DNA from: Strobilurus pachycystidiatus
Lineage: Eukaryota; Basidiomycota; Agaricomycetes; Agaricales; Physalacriaceae
NCBI GenBank assembly: GCA_019915135.1
Contig: JAHLMK010000016.1
Coordinates: forward strand, 682,001 to 746,000
DNA length: 64,000 nucleotides
Reading direction: 5' to 3'
Numbering within the stretch: the stretch's first letter is position 1; each line of letters opens with the position of its first letter. A program made the position numbers and the translations under genes. Under the pieces are notes generated by a model. That model was not told the origin of the DNA and did not search any database. It saw only the letters and a list, made by a program, of their open reading frames with translations. This document shows, one piece after another, positions 54,549-64,000 of this stretch.

Positions 54549-55822
54549 ATGCCTCTCCGACCCTCCTCTTCCCACTCCAGCTCTACCGGGGAATCCTCTT
54601 CTATTCTCAAGTCGACACAGTCTCCCGAAAAGCATCGGCCTGCCAGCACCGAAACCCCTTCCCCGCCGCGGGGATTCCGGGCGCATCTGCAGCACTTACT
54701 TCCACGCCACGCCCTGTTCCGTGCCCACATCGAAGTCCATCAGATCTCCAGCGTCCCGCTGGTACGCGGTGAATTTGCTGTGCGCTGGAAAGTGAAACAC
54801 TGCGTTGCCCCTCCCTCTACGAAAGCTGGCCTGTTCAAGCTACCCAAGGCAAATAATTCATCAAGCGCCATTGGTAGTCATCTCAGCCTCAGCGAGAAGG
54901 GCAAGGAGCGAGAAGGATTTCCCGACCATGAACACGACAGCGATTCAATATCATCCTCTGCATCACCGGATGGTTCTTCCAGCATATCTTCCAGTGATGA
55001 TCCCGGCGTCCCCACAGTCGTCGTCTCGGAGGAGGGTTTTCCGGCTTCGACATCTCATGATACTCCCTCTCGTGGTCAGACGGCCTTCCTTCCACTGAAG
55101 GAACACTCAGTGACGTGGTCCCACTCACTCTCCATCCATCTGAAAATTCCGCTGTCTCGTGATCGTGAAAATCCAGACTCTCTTATGCCGAGTCCTGCGA
55201 GGTTCGTGGTCACGCAACGCGTTGTAGCTGGGGACCCAGATGCACCGAAGAACCCCCGCCTCGGTGTCCTGTATCTCGATTTGTCTGAATACGCCGGAGC
55301 TACCGTCGGCGAGGTTACTAGGCGTTACCTGCTGCGAGACAGCAAAACCAATACTACTCTGAAGGTGAACATTTTGCTACCCCCTCACACTTAGCCACTG
55401 ACGTTTCCTGGCAGTTGACGATCTCACTCACACACATTGGCGGAGAGAAACACTACGTCGCTCCACCTCTACCCAAGGGCGAAATCCTCAACGGGCTGAC
55501 GGGACTGTTGGAGAATGATATCCATCGTACGCGCCCACGAGGGTTTGACCTTCATGGCAAGTACATTCGGGAGGACGATCACGACTCTGACAGCTCTGAC
55601 ACGCATTCGACCCAATCATCATCACCAGACATCCGGCCATTGCCACCTCTCTCATCCTTCGACGTGTCACGCTTGCCTCTGACCTATGCGTACGGGCCAA
55701 AGACCACCGAGACCTTGATTGAAGCTCTTTTCAATCCTGTACCGCTTCCCAATGCGATGCGAACCGAAGGGCACGACAACCCTTTTGTGCGATACGTCGC
55801 TGAGCACGAACTATCCACCTAA
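54549..55822 (+). CDS. NT-C2 (EEIG1/EHBP1-type) domain protein
   Basis: Exon 1 is 54549-55364 and exon 2 is 55415-55822, joined through a 50-nt intron (GTGAAC...CAG, phase 0), giving 407 residues. The N terminus is Ser/Pro-rich and disordered. The C2 NT-type domain starts RHALFRAHIEVHQISSVPLV, then GEFAVRWKVKH, KEHSVTWSHSLSIHLKIPLS, FVVTQRVVAGD and GVLYLDLSEYAGATVGEVTR/RYLLRDSKTNTTLK-LTISLT. This is the usual order, with a large Ser/Asp-rich insertion between the first strands. The C-terminal part (LTYAYGPKTTETLIEALFNP) follows. NT-C2 proteins act at membranes in vesicle traffic. In fungi the role is mostly unstudied. The start is the first in-frame ATG after a stop. Confidence 0.87.
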
Positions 55823-57558
55823 CTTATGAGTATTTCGTTATGTCTTCTCTTATTGTTTTGCTACTCCTGGTTTACGGGTTTGCTTTCGATTTACACTGCC
55901 TATCTACTTACATTCACGACACATCTCACTACTTAGAACGGGAAGTACTGTACATGTACTGTATAATCTGATGACCACTGTTTCTCCGCCATCACACTTC
56001 CTAATCGATGGCAGCACCGAGCGTGCGCCGTACAGCTCAATGGTAATTGGCGGATCCATTGGCGCGTCCCTGCGCATGGTGAGCCTATGACGCGCCCACC
56101 GAAGCCTGCTCCGGATTTCTGGATCCGCCCTTCCTGAAGAAGTCACCATGATTTGCGAAACACGCCGTTATTAGTGGCTTGTCCCGCAATATGGGAAAAG
56201 CTCGGTGTGTTGGAGGGAACTGACCTGGACGGACATCTGTATATTGATTCATGACCACCATCGCGGTGGGTTCTAATTTCAACAAGCTTACGGCCCGCGT
56301 CTACGTCGCGGTGAGAAGGCTCGTTCCTCGCCTTCACCTCCGTGACTGCAACTTGGGTCTCCAGCTTGTTGGGGCCAGCCCCAAACCCCGTCGGCGCTAC
56401 GCGCCTCTAAACTCAGCACACACTCTGAAACTGAGCCATAATGTAATCAGTGATATTTTTGTGCTATAAAAATCCAGCTGTATCAGAAGTACTACTGAAG
56501 TCAACATGTTCCTTCAGTGTTGATCATACAGTTACTTTGTAAAGGGTTTACGTGTATTTCGCTTTTACAGTATGACTGTAACAGTAAGCCTGTATGATCG
56601 CTGTAAGGTAAGATAGATGCCGGTGGTCCGGCAGCGCGCCTGATGTCCATATCAAGCTTCTGCCTGGTACCTAGCGGCCCCCGCCTTTGTTGCTTGTGAG
56701 AGTACATGCCGGCCAGAGCTGAGATCATGGCATGGTGGCGCGCGGCGCGGACCAATTTTGACTGGTAAGCAATTGCAGTTGTCAATGCATCTGGCTCATC
56801 TTTCTGTACGGCTTGTTCCCGGTGTTGCCCGGGCCTGTTTTACTGCTGTCGAGCTGGCGGTGCGATGGCGTCGCATCGTGCATCGTTGCATTGTGCATCG
56901 TTGGATGCCGTGTCGGTTGGACCAGGGTGTTTGTTGCTTGCTTTGGCAGTGGGCAGGCTCACCCTGCTGTGGCGTCTGAGCGTGTGGGCTGTATGTACTT
57001 TCAGATGATAAATCAGACTTCATCCACATTTCTCAAATTCCATTGCTGCTTAAGTATTGCTACAACAGCGGTGGCGAGGGAACGTGAGGTTGAGCTCGTA
57101 TCAATGCCTGGCTGTGCGGATATCCGGCCCGCAAGCCTTTACCTTACTGTCAGATCAATCTTACCTTACCGACCTTACGCGTATGGTCCGTAATGTCACA
57201 AGTAACAAGTATAATCAACACTGTGTTCCTTGACAGCAGCCCGTGGCTAACCCGTTGAACTCGTAGTGCGCCACAATGCCTGAAGTGGCCTACCCGCGAC
57301 TTGAACCGGCGAACCGGCAATCGGCATTATGAGGAGCCCGTGTAGCCGACTTTTGCTTAGGTAAATTAATCGACCCTTTATTAGCTAAGCTTTGCCGTGT
57401 CTTTTACTATAGTAGATTTGAAACATCGTGTCGTATTGGCACTGCAAGATGGTCCACACGGTACGAGGTGAGATGAGGAAAGGGCAAGCATTGGAAACTC
57501 CATTCCGTTATTATGAACTCTTTGATTCAGCCAGTGTAGTGGTCTGAACATAGCTCAA
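55823..57558. other. No supported gene; weak inverted repeat
   Basis: Several 70-130-codon frames overlap on both strands and lack motifs. A weak inverted pair (near 56596-56613 and 57136-57155, core GTAAGGTAAG) spans about 560 bp. It might mark a degraded element. Confidence 0.3.
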
Positions 57559-58874
57559 TCATGCCAATGGGTGGCTGTCGGGAACTGCCACTACGAAACC
57601 TTGCGACCTCCAGAAGCTCTCTAGAGCAATCAAGCTATCGACTGCATCTAACACGGTCTGTGCCCAAGGCGTGTAGGAGCTCTCCTTTAGACCGATAATG
57701 TCTTCAATGGCCTTCCTGTTCACCGCCTTAGTGTGACATTGCCAAATCGGCACCTTCTCGAGGTCTACCAGTCGACTCTTCAGTTCTGGCCGTTCTTTCC
57801 TGATCAAGTTGACCGCTGTCCTATAGGAGCAGTCGTCTGGAGAGACGATGGGGAATCTCTTGTGACCGACCCGCGAGAGGGAACCATTTGTTGTTGTCTG
57901 GTTTCAGAAGACGATATATGAAACCATTAGTCGACAAAGCTTCGTAGTTTGGTCCGCTGTCCGTGACAGTGAGGTGCTCATAGCCAGGCGCGAAAGGACC
58001 AAATGTATAATCGGGACCGTCTTTCGAGGTTGATCTCAGTTCGCCTGTATGAGTTTGGAAGGAACATGAAGCTTACTCAAAGTAATGTCGATCTCGGGAT
58101 GCGCGTCACCAAACTCGATGATGGCTCTATCCGCTGCCACCTTTAGTGCTACGTATAGCTGAGATGGATCAGCTACGGCATCTGCCTTGGTCGTCAGGTT
58201 GTAGTCTAAAGAGAAAGTCATTGCTATGTAGATCTTGACTTCGATACGTGCAATGCATACCATCCGGTCCGTACGGACCCTCCGATTGGAAAGTAACGGT
58301 TGAGCTGGTGGCGACGAACTTTGTGACACCAGCCTTCAGGGCAGCATTGAGAATGAAAAGAGACCCATCGGTTGCGAACTGACGGATTCTATGAGTAAAT
58401 TTGATCGCTCATGATGGCCACAATCACCTGGAAAGCAGCTTCGACATCATTCGGCCGCATCAAAGATGCGACATGAACGACGCCGTAAACACCTTATCCA
58501 TGACGATTAGTATAGTCACTACGCAGAGTAGAGTGCATGCATCTACACCTTTCAGCGCATCGTCTAGTGCGGGGGAGAACAGATCCGCCATGTTCTCTAT
58601 TTCGAGTCGATCCCCATATCGCGCCAATCCTTTGCGCAATTGGTCGACCTTTCGCCCCCGCGCCACACTAGACAACAGTGTTCAGCTGAAGAAGCGAGAC
58701 TGATACATATTGACCTACGCCCGCACCCGGTAGCCCGCATCGAGGAGCTGCGTAACAATATGGTATCCAATGAATCCAGTGCCTCCAGTGACCTTGCGCG
58801 TTATCAGTGACCTAGGTGCACCAGATCACAGAAATATCACACACAAAGATGAGTTGAGAAGACTTGTCGGACAT
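57559..58874 (-). pseudogene. NAD(P)-dependent reductase (extended SDR), possibly damaged
   Basis: Start MSDKSSQLIFV at 58874. After an intron comes VTGGTGFIGYHIVTQLLDAG with the GGxGFxG cofactor motif. Next are RKVDQLRKGLARYGDRLEIE, GVYGVVHVASLMRPNDVEAA, FVATSSTVTFQSEGPYGPDG, and the catalytic pair YVALK (YxxxK) in PSQLYVALKVAADRAI. Later come YTFGPFAPGYEHL, and RVGHKRFPIVSPDDCSYRTA leading to PDSHPLA, with stop at 57559. This is the order of GRE2/cinnamoyl-CoA-reductase-like enzymes. The oddity is the join at about 57860-57900: KPDNNKWFPLA and RVGHKRFP lie in different frames, and the usual YIDVRDVA-xAH segment between them is absent. So I suspect a deletion plus frameshift. A cryptic intron is the alternative. 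The retroelement sits about 230 bp upstream. Confidence 0.6.
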
Positions 58875-59084
58875 CGTTATGGATGAAGATCAGCCGTGTG
58901 CTTAGCTGCATTATATATCCCAGATTGTGCCTGCTAATTCTCTGCTGAATAAGTAAGGTAGCTCTCGGACGGCCACGGTGTTCGGAACTATTCCGAACTT
59001 TGAATACTTCGAGTCAGCACAAGGGATGGGTCAAGTCTAGACCAGTCGTGGAACAAAAGTCACAGAGTGGCAGAGGAAAGTTGC

Positions 59085-59107
59085 AGTAATGTTCAAGAGT
59101 CAAAGAC
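59085..59107 (+). repeat. Left 23-bp flanking direct repeat of the retroelement
   Basis: The 23 bases beginning AGTAATGTTC are repeated exactly at 61997-62019 on the other side of the element. Candidate target-site duplication. Confidence 0.8.
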
Positions 59108-59318
59108 ATGTTGATCAACCCTGATCCAGGGGATTGCCAGGTCCAAACACGGACATCTTCTGTTCATCTCTCGTTCCGGCCGCCATCATCTGCAGCCGAC
59201 TGCAGCGCGCGTCGCGCGCTGCTCGTCCCTCGTTCCGGATCACAGTCTTGTCCACGCCCGAGTCCCCCACATCGTCCTCGTCTCGTATATCCTCGTCCTC
59301 GTCCTTATCATTTGTTTC
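59107..59318 (+). repeat. A1 repeat
   Basis: The first 212 bp of the element. It contains the start codon of the polyprotein frame and is repeated at 61658-61869. Confidence 0.85.
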
Positions 59319-61519
59319 TTCTTCTTTTTTCTTCTTCGTCCGGTCCGGTGCTCCCGATGCCACCAGCGCGTCCTTTCTCACGTCCTGCTCACCACGGAAC
59401 CTGGTCTCCGCCCACCGATGGACGCATCCTTCTCCCAGCTGGCACCCCCATTCGCTCGCAAGTTTGCTGGGGCCACAACCGCCAAGGTGGTTGTTGGGAC
59501 GGCCGTCGCCACTGCAAGCGGCGCCATGCCTGCTCGCGCTGCGAGGACCCGACCCATACAGCCCCGTACTGTCCATCAACGTCTCCCCCGGATGTAGCCC
59601 AAGTGCAGCCACTGGAAAGGCCCACCAGATGGTTCAGCAAGCTGGGCGAGCGAGGGGGAGAGGTAGCCCAGGCTTCCTCTCCCGTCTCGCCATCTAGGCG
59701 GGAAGTACCACTGCCACCTTCTTTATCACAGAGCTCTGACCCTTTTCCGGTCATTCGTGCAGTGCCAACTACTCCTCCTCTACACCCCTTGCGCCCAAAC
59801 ACTGAACTTGTGTTCCCGTTGACGGCCCCTCACTCGACCCCAATGCCCAACGTCAAGCTGATACCTCGTGCATGGGAAGCAGCACTCGAGACGTACCCTG
59901 ACCGTGTCTTTGCCAACACCCTGGTGGATTCTATCCGCTATGGTGTCCTGCTAGGCATTGACCCCGAGCTCGCACCACCCTCGTCAACCTCTTTCCCGCC
60001 AAATCTCCCATCCGCACTCCAGTTCCCTGAGACTGTAGATGCTGACTTGGCTGTGGAGGTCTCGCTAGGCCGCGTCATGGCCCTCAGCGACGACCCGAGA
60101 TCACATTCTGTCGTCCTCTCGCCTCTGGGATCTGTGCCAAAAAAGTACAGTACAAAGCGGCGCCGAATCCACCATCTGTCATCACCCCTCAATCACTCCG
60201 TCAACGACGCCATTCCCGTTGAGTATGGTCACCTTGTATACGAGGCTATCTTGGCTGCCATTGATCGCATTCGTCAAGCTGGTCCTGATTGCTTCCTGTA
60301 CAAGGCTGATCTCACTGCGGCTTTTCGTCATATTGCAGTACATCCCTCGCAGTGGCGTTATCTTGGGTTTGTGTGGCGTGGTCGCATCTACCTGGACATT
60401 TTCCTTCCTTTTGGCCTGCGTACATCTCCCCGCATCTACAACTACTTTGCAGAGGCCCATCATTGGATCCTTCTCAATCGCAGCGAGGTGTTTGCACTTT
60501 TGCAGCACTACCTGGATGACTGGCTTAACGTGACCTCTGCGGCACGAGGTCGGGAGTTTGCTGAGCATGGTCGATCTCTTTTCCGGGACGTGGCGGCGGA
60601 GCTTGGCTTCACTCTCTCGGAGGATAAAGAGGTGGGGCCTGTGCACAAGCTTGAGTTCTTGGGGATTGAGCTGGATTCGGTGGCTATGGAGGCGCGTCTG
60701 CCCCTTGAGAAGGTTGATCGGCTTTCAAAGCTGATTTTGGCTTGCTTGGAGCGGGGCTCAGCACATCATGGTGACCTGGAGGAGCTATGTGGCCATATGG
60801 TGTTTGCGCAATCTGTGGTCCCTATTGGTCGCTTCTTCACCCGGCGCCTTCTTGACTTCAAACGCTCCCTATTTCCCCAGCCTCACTGGCTTCGCCGCCG
60901 CATTCCTCTCTCTGCTCGGGAGGAACTGCAGTGGTGGTCAGATTTCCTTCCCACGTTTAACGGCACATTTGTGATTGGTCCATCTCCGCCCTGCTTCGAG
61001 GTGTGGACAGACGCCAGTGGTGTTCGTGGCCTGGGTGGTTACTACGATGATGCCTTCTTTGCAGAGCCGCTTCCTGCCCGCTTCATGGCACTCCCAATCC
61101 ATTGGAAGGAGATGCAAGCCATTCTTCGGGCTGCACAGCTGTGGGGACATTTGTGGTGCGGGCTTCAGGTGGTGTTTCGTGTTGACAACGAAGCTATTGC
61201 AACTTGTCTCACATCTGGTCACATTGACCACCCTCCCACACAGTCTCTTTTCCGAAAGTTTGCCCTTCTTGCTGCTTGTCGTGGATTCTCTTTTACCACG
61301 TTGTGGATTCCGACAAAAGAGAATTCTATTGCGGACGCTTTGTCGCGCTTTGAATGGCGTACTTTATCGACACTTTGCCCACACTGGAATCTTCCTCATT
61401 CATCCGGTACTCGTTCCTCAACCGTTTCTGTTATCCCAACTTCTCCCCCAATCGTGGTTTCTGGGAAGCCTGCGCTGTCCTCACAATACCTTCCCCCACC
61501 TTTGGCTGGTCAATTGTGA
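59108..61519 (+). CDS. Retroelement polyprotein: zinc-knuckle gag-like region, DIRS-type RT, RNase H
   Basis: A single frame of 803 residues. N-terminal part: Ser/Pro/Arg-rich, then a C-x8-C-x6-C-x3-H finger (C120, C129, C136, H140) and a classical zinc knuckle C-x2-C-x4-H-x4-C (C142, C145, H150, C155). RT: VLSPLGSVPKK (about 337), motif A KADLTAAFRHIAVHP (D401), motif B LPFGLRTSPRIY (about 433-444) and motif C YLDD (468-471). RNase H: EVWTDASG, the Glu in HWKEMQAILRA, RVDNEAIA and ENSIADALSRF. This is the domain set of RT_DIRS1 plus RNase H_DIRS1-like elements. No protease, integrase or tyrosine recombinase motif is present. The frame is intact, and its ATG lies in A1. Confidence 0.9.
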   Translation: MLINPDPGDCQVQTRTSSVHLSFRPPSSAADCSARRALLVPRSGSQSCPRPSPPHRPRLVYPRPRPYHLFLLLFSSSSGPVLPMPPARPFSRPAHHGTWSPPTDGRILLPAGTPIRSQVCWGHNRQGGCWDGRRHCKRRHACSRCEDPTHTAPYCPSTSPPDVAQVQPLERPTRWFSKLGERGGEVAQASSPVSPSRREVPLPPSLSQSSDPFPVIRAVPTTPPLHPLRPNTELVFPLTAPHSTPMPNVKLIPRAWEAALETYPDRVFANTLVDSIRYGVLLGIDPELAPPSSTSFPPNLPSALQFPETVDADLAVEVSLGRVMALSDDPRSHSVVLSPLGSVPKKYSTKRRRIHHLSSPLNHSVNDAIPVEYGHLVYEAILAAIDRIRQAGPDCFLYKADLTAAFRHIAVHPSQWRYLGFVWRGRIYLDIFLPFGLRTSPRIYNYFAEAHHWILLNRSEVFALLQHYLDDWLNVTSAARGREFAEHGRSLFRDVAAELGFTLSEDKEVGPVHKLEFLGIELDSVAMEARLPLEKVDRLSKLILACLERGSAHHGDLEELCGHMVFAQSVVPIGRFFTRRLLDFKRSLFPQPHWLRRRIPLSAREELQWWSDFLPTFNGTFVIGPSPPCFEVWTDASGVRGLGGYYDDAFFAEPLPARFMALPIHWKEMQAILRAAQLWGHLWCGLQVVFRVDNEAIATCLTSGHIDHPPTQSLFRKFALLAACRGFSFTTLWIPTKENSIADALSRFEWRTLSTLCPHWNLPHSSGTRSSTVSVIPTSPPIVVSGKPALSSQYLPPPLAGQL

Positions 61520-61524
61520 GGTTT

Positions 61525-61579
61525 GGGTTGGGCTGCTTTGGCTCTTCCCCCGTCGTTCATGTAGGCGGAGTATAGCGGG
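61525..61579 (+). repeat. B1 repeat
   Basis: A 55-bp block starting GGGTTGGGCTGC and ending TATAGCGGG, five bases after the polyprotein stop. Repeated at 61942-61996. Confidence 0.85.
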
Positions 61580-61657
61580 CTTCTCAGAAGCCTTATCCCA
61601 AATATCACGCTCTTTCCCATTCACTGATATCATCACGCAATGGCGACCAAGGCAATC

Positions 61658-61869
61658 CATGTTGATCAACCCTGATCCAGGGGATTGCCAGGTCCAAACA
61701 CGGACATCTTCTGTTCATCTCTCGTTCCGGCCGCCATCATCTGCAGCCGACTGCAGCGCGCGTCGCGCGCTGCTCGTCCCTCGTTCCGGATCACAGTCTT
61801 GTCCACGCCCGAGTCCCCCACATCGTCCTCGTCTCGTATATCCTCGTCCTCGTCCTTATCATTTGTTTC
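61658..61869 (+). repeat. A2 repeat
   Basis: A 212-bp copy of the element's left end, following B1 after 78 bp. Confidence 0.85.
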
Positions 61870-61941
61870 CCCACCCACCATCCCTTTTCTATTGTCTCTT
61901 TGTTGTGTAGATTGTTTGTTGCATACTTACGTACATACGTA

Positions 61942-61996
61942 GGGTTGGGCTGCTTTGGCTCTTCCCCCGTCGTTCATGTAGGCGGAGTATAGCGGG
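61942..61996 (+). repeat. B2 repeat
   Basis: A copy of B1 that forms the right end of the element, directly followed by the 23-bp flanking repeat. Confidence 0.85.
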
Positions 61997-62019
61997 AGTA
62001 ATGTTCAAGAGTCAAAGAC
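61997..62019 (+). repeat. Right 23-bp flanking direct repeat
   Basis: Exact copy of 59085-59107. Host sequence resumes after it. Confidence 0.8.
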
Positions 62020-62470
62020 TCCGAAAAGAGTTGATTGGCCTCCATTGCCGGTCATCAGTCACGTGGCCCGCCGGCATTCATTGAGGTCTTCGGCAATCAT
62101 TGATAGTAGATGCGAATTTAATCCGCAACCACTGCCAGCTTCATGGCGCGACTGCGGACGCGTCGTCAATCAGAAGTTCGGTCATTCTGTTCAGTTAAGC
62201 GTTCGTAGAGGCAAGCGCGCAGAGTGACTTTGCTTCCAGTCGCGATCAAAGATCGTGGAGGCTGAGGCGCCCGTAGATCATGCTGAACGACGTCTTTCAG
62301 TATGTGATGAAGAAAACCAAAGGCCCAAATCAACAGCTATTTTCAGCACATATTGGTGTTGACAGAGTCCTCTGCGGTCCCCCGCCCCTTGAAATTTTGC
62401 AAGTTTTTTTTTCCGCTGATAAAATGGACTGACATGAGTCCTGATGAGCGCTCCTCCCTCTCTTGTTACC
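62020..62470. other. Upstream region of the secreted-protein gene
   Basis: No gene seen. Probably the promoter of the gene at 62471. Confidence 0.35.
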
Positions 62471-63749
62471 ATGAAGGTCTATACCCTCACACTCTCGTTA
62501 CTAGCCTTAGCATCGGACGTTTTTACCTCGACCGTTCCTTCCAATGCAAAGCGATTGTCAGAAGGTTCGTCCACTCCGCCCCTCTTCAGCTGACGATTCA
62601 CTTCTCCTGCCATACAAGGTTTGAATCCCTTGCCGCCGCGAAAGCTATACGACGCCCAAGTGGCCCGCCGAGCGGACGCCTCCACCACACTAACGTCAAC
62701 ATCGGCATCATCCACTGCGTATGTTAATTCTGACATTGATCCACTTTGCCTTGATCACGAGCGTCCTGTCCAGTACTGTTACCTCAGGCTCAGTGGCTGC
62801 CTACTACGTCGACTCGACTAGCTCTCTCCGGCGTCGGGATAACTTGTCGACTCTAGTCGGTACGTACACCCGTTTCATCGCTAATCTTCACCACCGCTTG
62901 CCGCTCCCGCCACTTCAACACCCAAGCACTGACATTACTAATATATCCCCGACTCAACTCTGACCGTCCGCCATACAGGCTACATCAATGTTGTCGGACA
63001 TATTCAGACGGCTGTCACGACCACTCGTTGGGATTTTACCACAACCGAAGATGAAGTTGCTCATGGCATGTATCCCGTGAGTGTCCATGCCTTTGCTTCA
63101 CAATCTTATCTGGATGGTCATTTACTACAAAGCCGGACTATACTTCATACACATCGATATCAGAATTTCTTTGCCCAAGTAACCTTCACTCCATCTTTTC
63201 CACCCATAACTACGCCGTAGATCTATCGACCTACAGCGGAGAATGGGTTGGTATGGGGGACTGCACCAAGTACTATGATCGTATGTGGCCTGACAGTTTC
63301 GGTAAATGTGGCGTGTCTCATCAGTCATCACCTTCAGAATCGGCGGGTAGTGTGCCCACAAACTATGCCACAGGAGTAGAGCCTTTGTTCTATGGTGAAA
63401 CCCGCGTCGTAAGGTCTTCATTCCATGCATCAAGAGTTGTCTCATAACGAGTCCTCTAGTGGCAAGTCGATGCGAGCACGGGAGTCATGTCGATGTACTA
63501 CGTCAACACCGACTTGACCATATCAGCGGAGCAGCACTTCGTCATCCTCGTATGCCCATCGGTCACCGTCAGCAGCACCTCCGGCCGTCTGTTCTTTGTG
63601 ACGGGGAATGTCTACTTGTTCCGAGATAACTTCGCACAGTACACTTCCGTTGACGACGAATGTTATGCCCAAGAAATTGTACGATGAACGAGTCGACCTC
63701 ACATCCTGGACTGACATGTAATTGGCAGGAATTGGTTTATAACTTCTAA
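62471..63749 (+). CDS. Secreted protein of unknown family, many exons
   Basis: ATG 62471 gives a signal peptide (MKVYTLTLSLLALASDVFTS). A donor at GTTCGT and acceptor at CAAG lead to LNPLPPRKLYDAQVARRADA and a Thr/Ser-rich run. Later phase-consistent exons are VAAYYVDSTSSLRRRDNLST, YINVVGHIQTAVTTTRWDFT, NFFAQ, IYRPTAENGLVWGTAPSTMI, ESAGSVPTNYATGVEPLFYG, WQVDASTGVMSMYYVNTDLT to SVDDECYAQEI, and the last exon ELVYNF with TAA at 63747-63749. The strand-rich pattern suggests a beta fold. I do not recognise the family. The earliest internal junctions (62700-62860) are less certain than the later ones. Confidence 0.6.
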
Positions 63750-64000
63750 ACCTACATGTCGCCCAAGCTGTGGAATAATTAGACATTAGATGCTATCAGA
63801 GCCGGACGTCACGGATGGGTGTCTTGTCCTTACAAATGAATCACCATTTCCTGGTACGTTGTATAGTAATATAGGAAATGCTCAACTATTGGTACACTTC
63901 GCCACCAAGCCCCCAAGCTCTGCGACGGAGGTCTACTACTATTCCTCAGGGAAGGTTTTGGTAACTCTCCACTGGCCGTAAGTCATTCAGATGATCCAGC
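63750..64000. other. Window end, possible partial gene
   Basis: An open plus-strand segment (63790-63981) encodes peptides such as CLVLTNESPFPGTLYSNIGN and may be an exon of a further secreted protein running off the window. Not enough sequence to judge. Confidence 0.25.

Larger units (their letters stand above)
59108..61996 (+). mobile_element. Split-direct-repeat retroelement (Ngaro/PAT/DIRS-like) lacking a tyrosine recombinase
   Basis: The layout is A1 (59107-59318), one long gag-RT-RNase H frame, B1 (61525-61579), A2 (61658-61869), B2 (61942-61996). A1 and A2 are 212 bp and look identical; B1 and B2 are 55 bp and look identical. A1-ORF-B1-A2-B2 is the split-direct-repeat design of Ngaro/PAT-type YR retrotransposons. 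Known members also encode a tyrosine recombinase. Here B1 starts 5 bp after the RNase H frame, so no such gene fits. A 23-bp exact duplication flanks the whole unit. Identity of the repeats implies recent insertion. It could be a non-autonomous or internally deleted copy, or a different class that uses another insertion route. Confidence 0.82.

Noticed and set aside
59115..59612. 165-codon minus-strand frame in the retroelement
   Set aside because: Antisense shadow of the gag-like region, which has an intact frame on the plus strand.
60975..61910. 311-codon frame overlapping the retroelement polyprotein
   Set aside because: It is a shadow in another frame of the RNase H region that then reads through the A2 repeat.

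Overview
The window looks like nuclear DNA of a mushroom-forming basidiomycete (Agaricomycetes). Introns are short (about 41-60 nt) with GT...AG ends and are frequent. The gene content also fits: F-box and BTB proteins, a seven-helix membrane protein, GMC and berberine-bridge-type oxidases, a GT90 glycosyltransferase, KRE6/SKN1 and an NT-C2 protein. Genes sit on both strands with no operon structure. Species cannot be named from the sequence.

Layout. 1-5.8 kb: a hypothetical gene (1282-2548, +), a small tail-anchored helical protein (gene A, 2859-3828, -) and a His/Asp-rich multi-exon gene (5007-5772, -). 6.8-11.2 kb: gene B (6828-8420, -), directly downstream of a BBE-type FAD oxidase (8737-11208, -). 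13.4-20.4 kb: a secreted GH43 hydrolase, a tRNA-Ala(AGC), a TIR element flanked by TA, an F-box protein and a C2H2 zinc-finger factor. 20.4-26 kb is gene-poor. 26-39.1 kb is a dense block: GMC oxidase, HemK/PrmC methyltransferase, 7TM protein, BTB protein, KRE6/SKN1, RTT106 and a CCDC137-like protein. 42.5-49.6 kb: a second BBE oxidase (+), a UbiA prenyltransferase (-) and gene C (+). 50.8-55.8 kb: GT90, a small membrane protein and an NT-C2 protein. 57.5-63.7 kb: a damaged-looking NAD-dependent reductase, a young split-direct-repeat retroelement inserted just upstream of it, and a secreted hypothetical protein.

Most notable observations. (1) A BBE oxidase plus B/C-type protein pair occurs twice, inverted, about 31 kb apart. 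Genes A, B and C share a helical core that resembles fungal MLKL_NTD/HeLo-like cell-death domains; this is my inference. A ends in a transmembrane tail, and B and C end in 7-residue 'GQ' repeats. (2) The retroelement has an A1-ORF-B1-A2-B2 split-repeat arrangement typical of Ngaro/PAT-type elements, but it has no room for a tyrosine recombinase and is flanked by a 23-bp direct duplication. Its repeat copies are identical by eye, so it is young.

Functional links are mostly inferential. KRE6/SKN1 (beta-1,6-glucan), GT90 and GH43 act on the cell wall or on glycans. RTT106 and the CCDC137-like gene are divergent housekeeping genes sharing a 220-bp intergenic region. The BBE and UbiA genes could belong to a small oxidative/prenylation locus, but no polyketide synthase or terpene synthase is visible.
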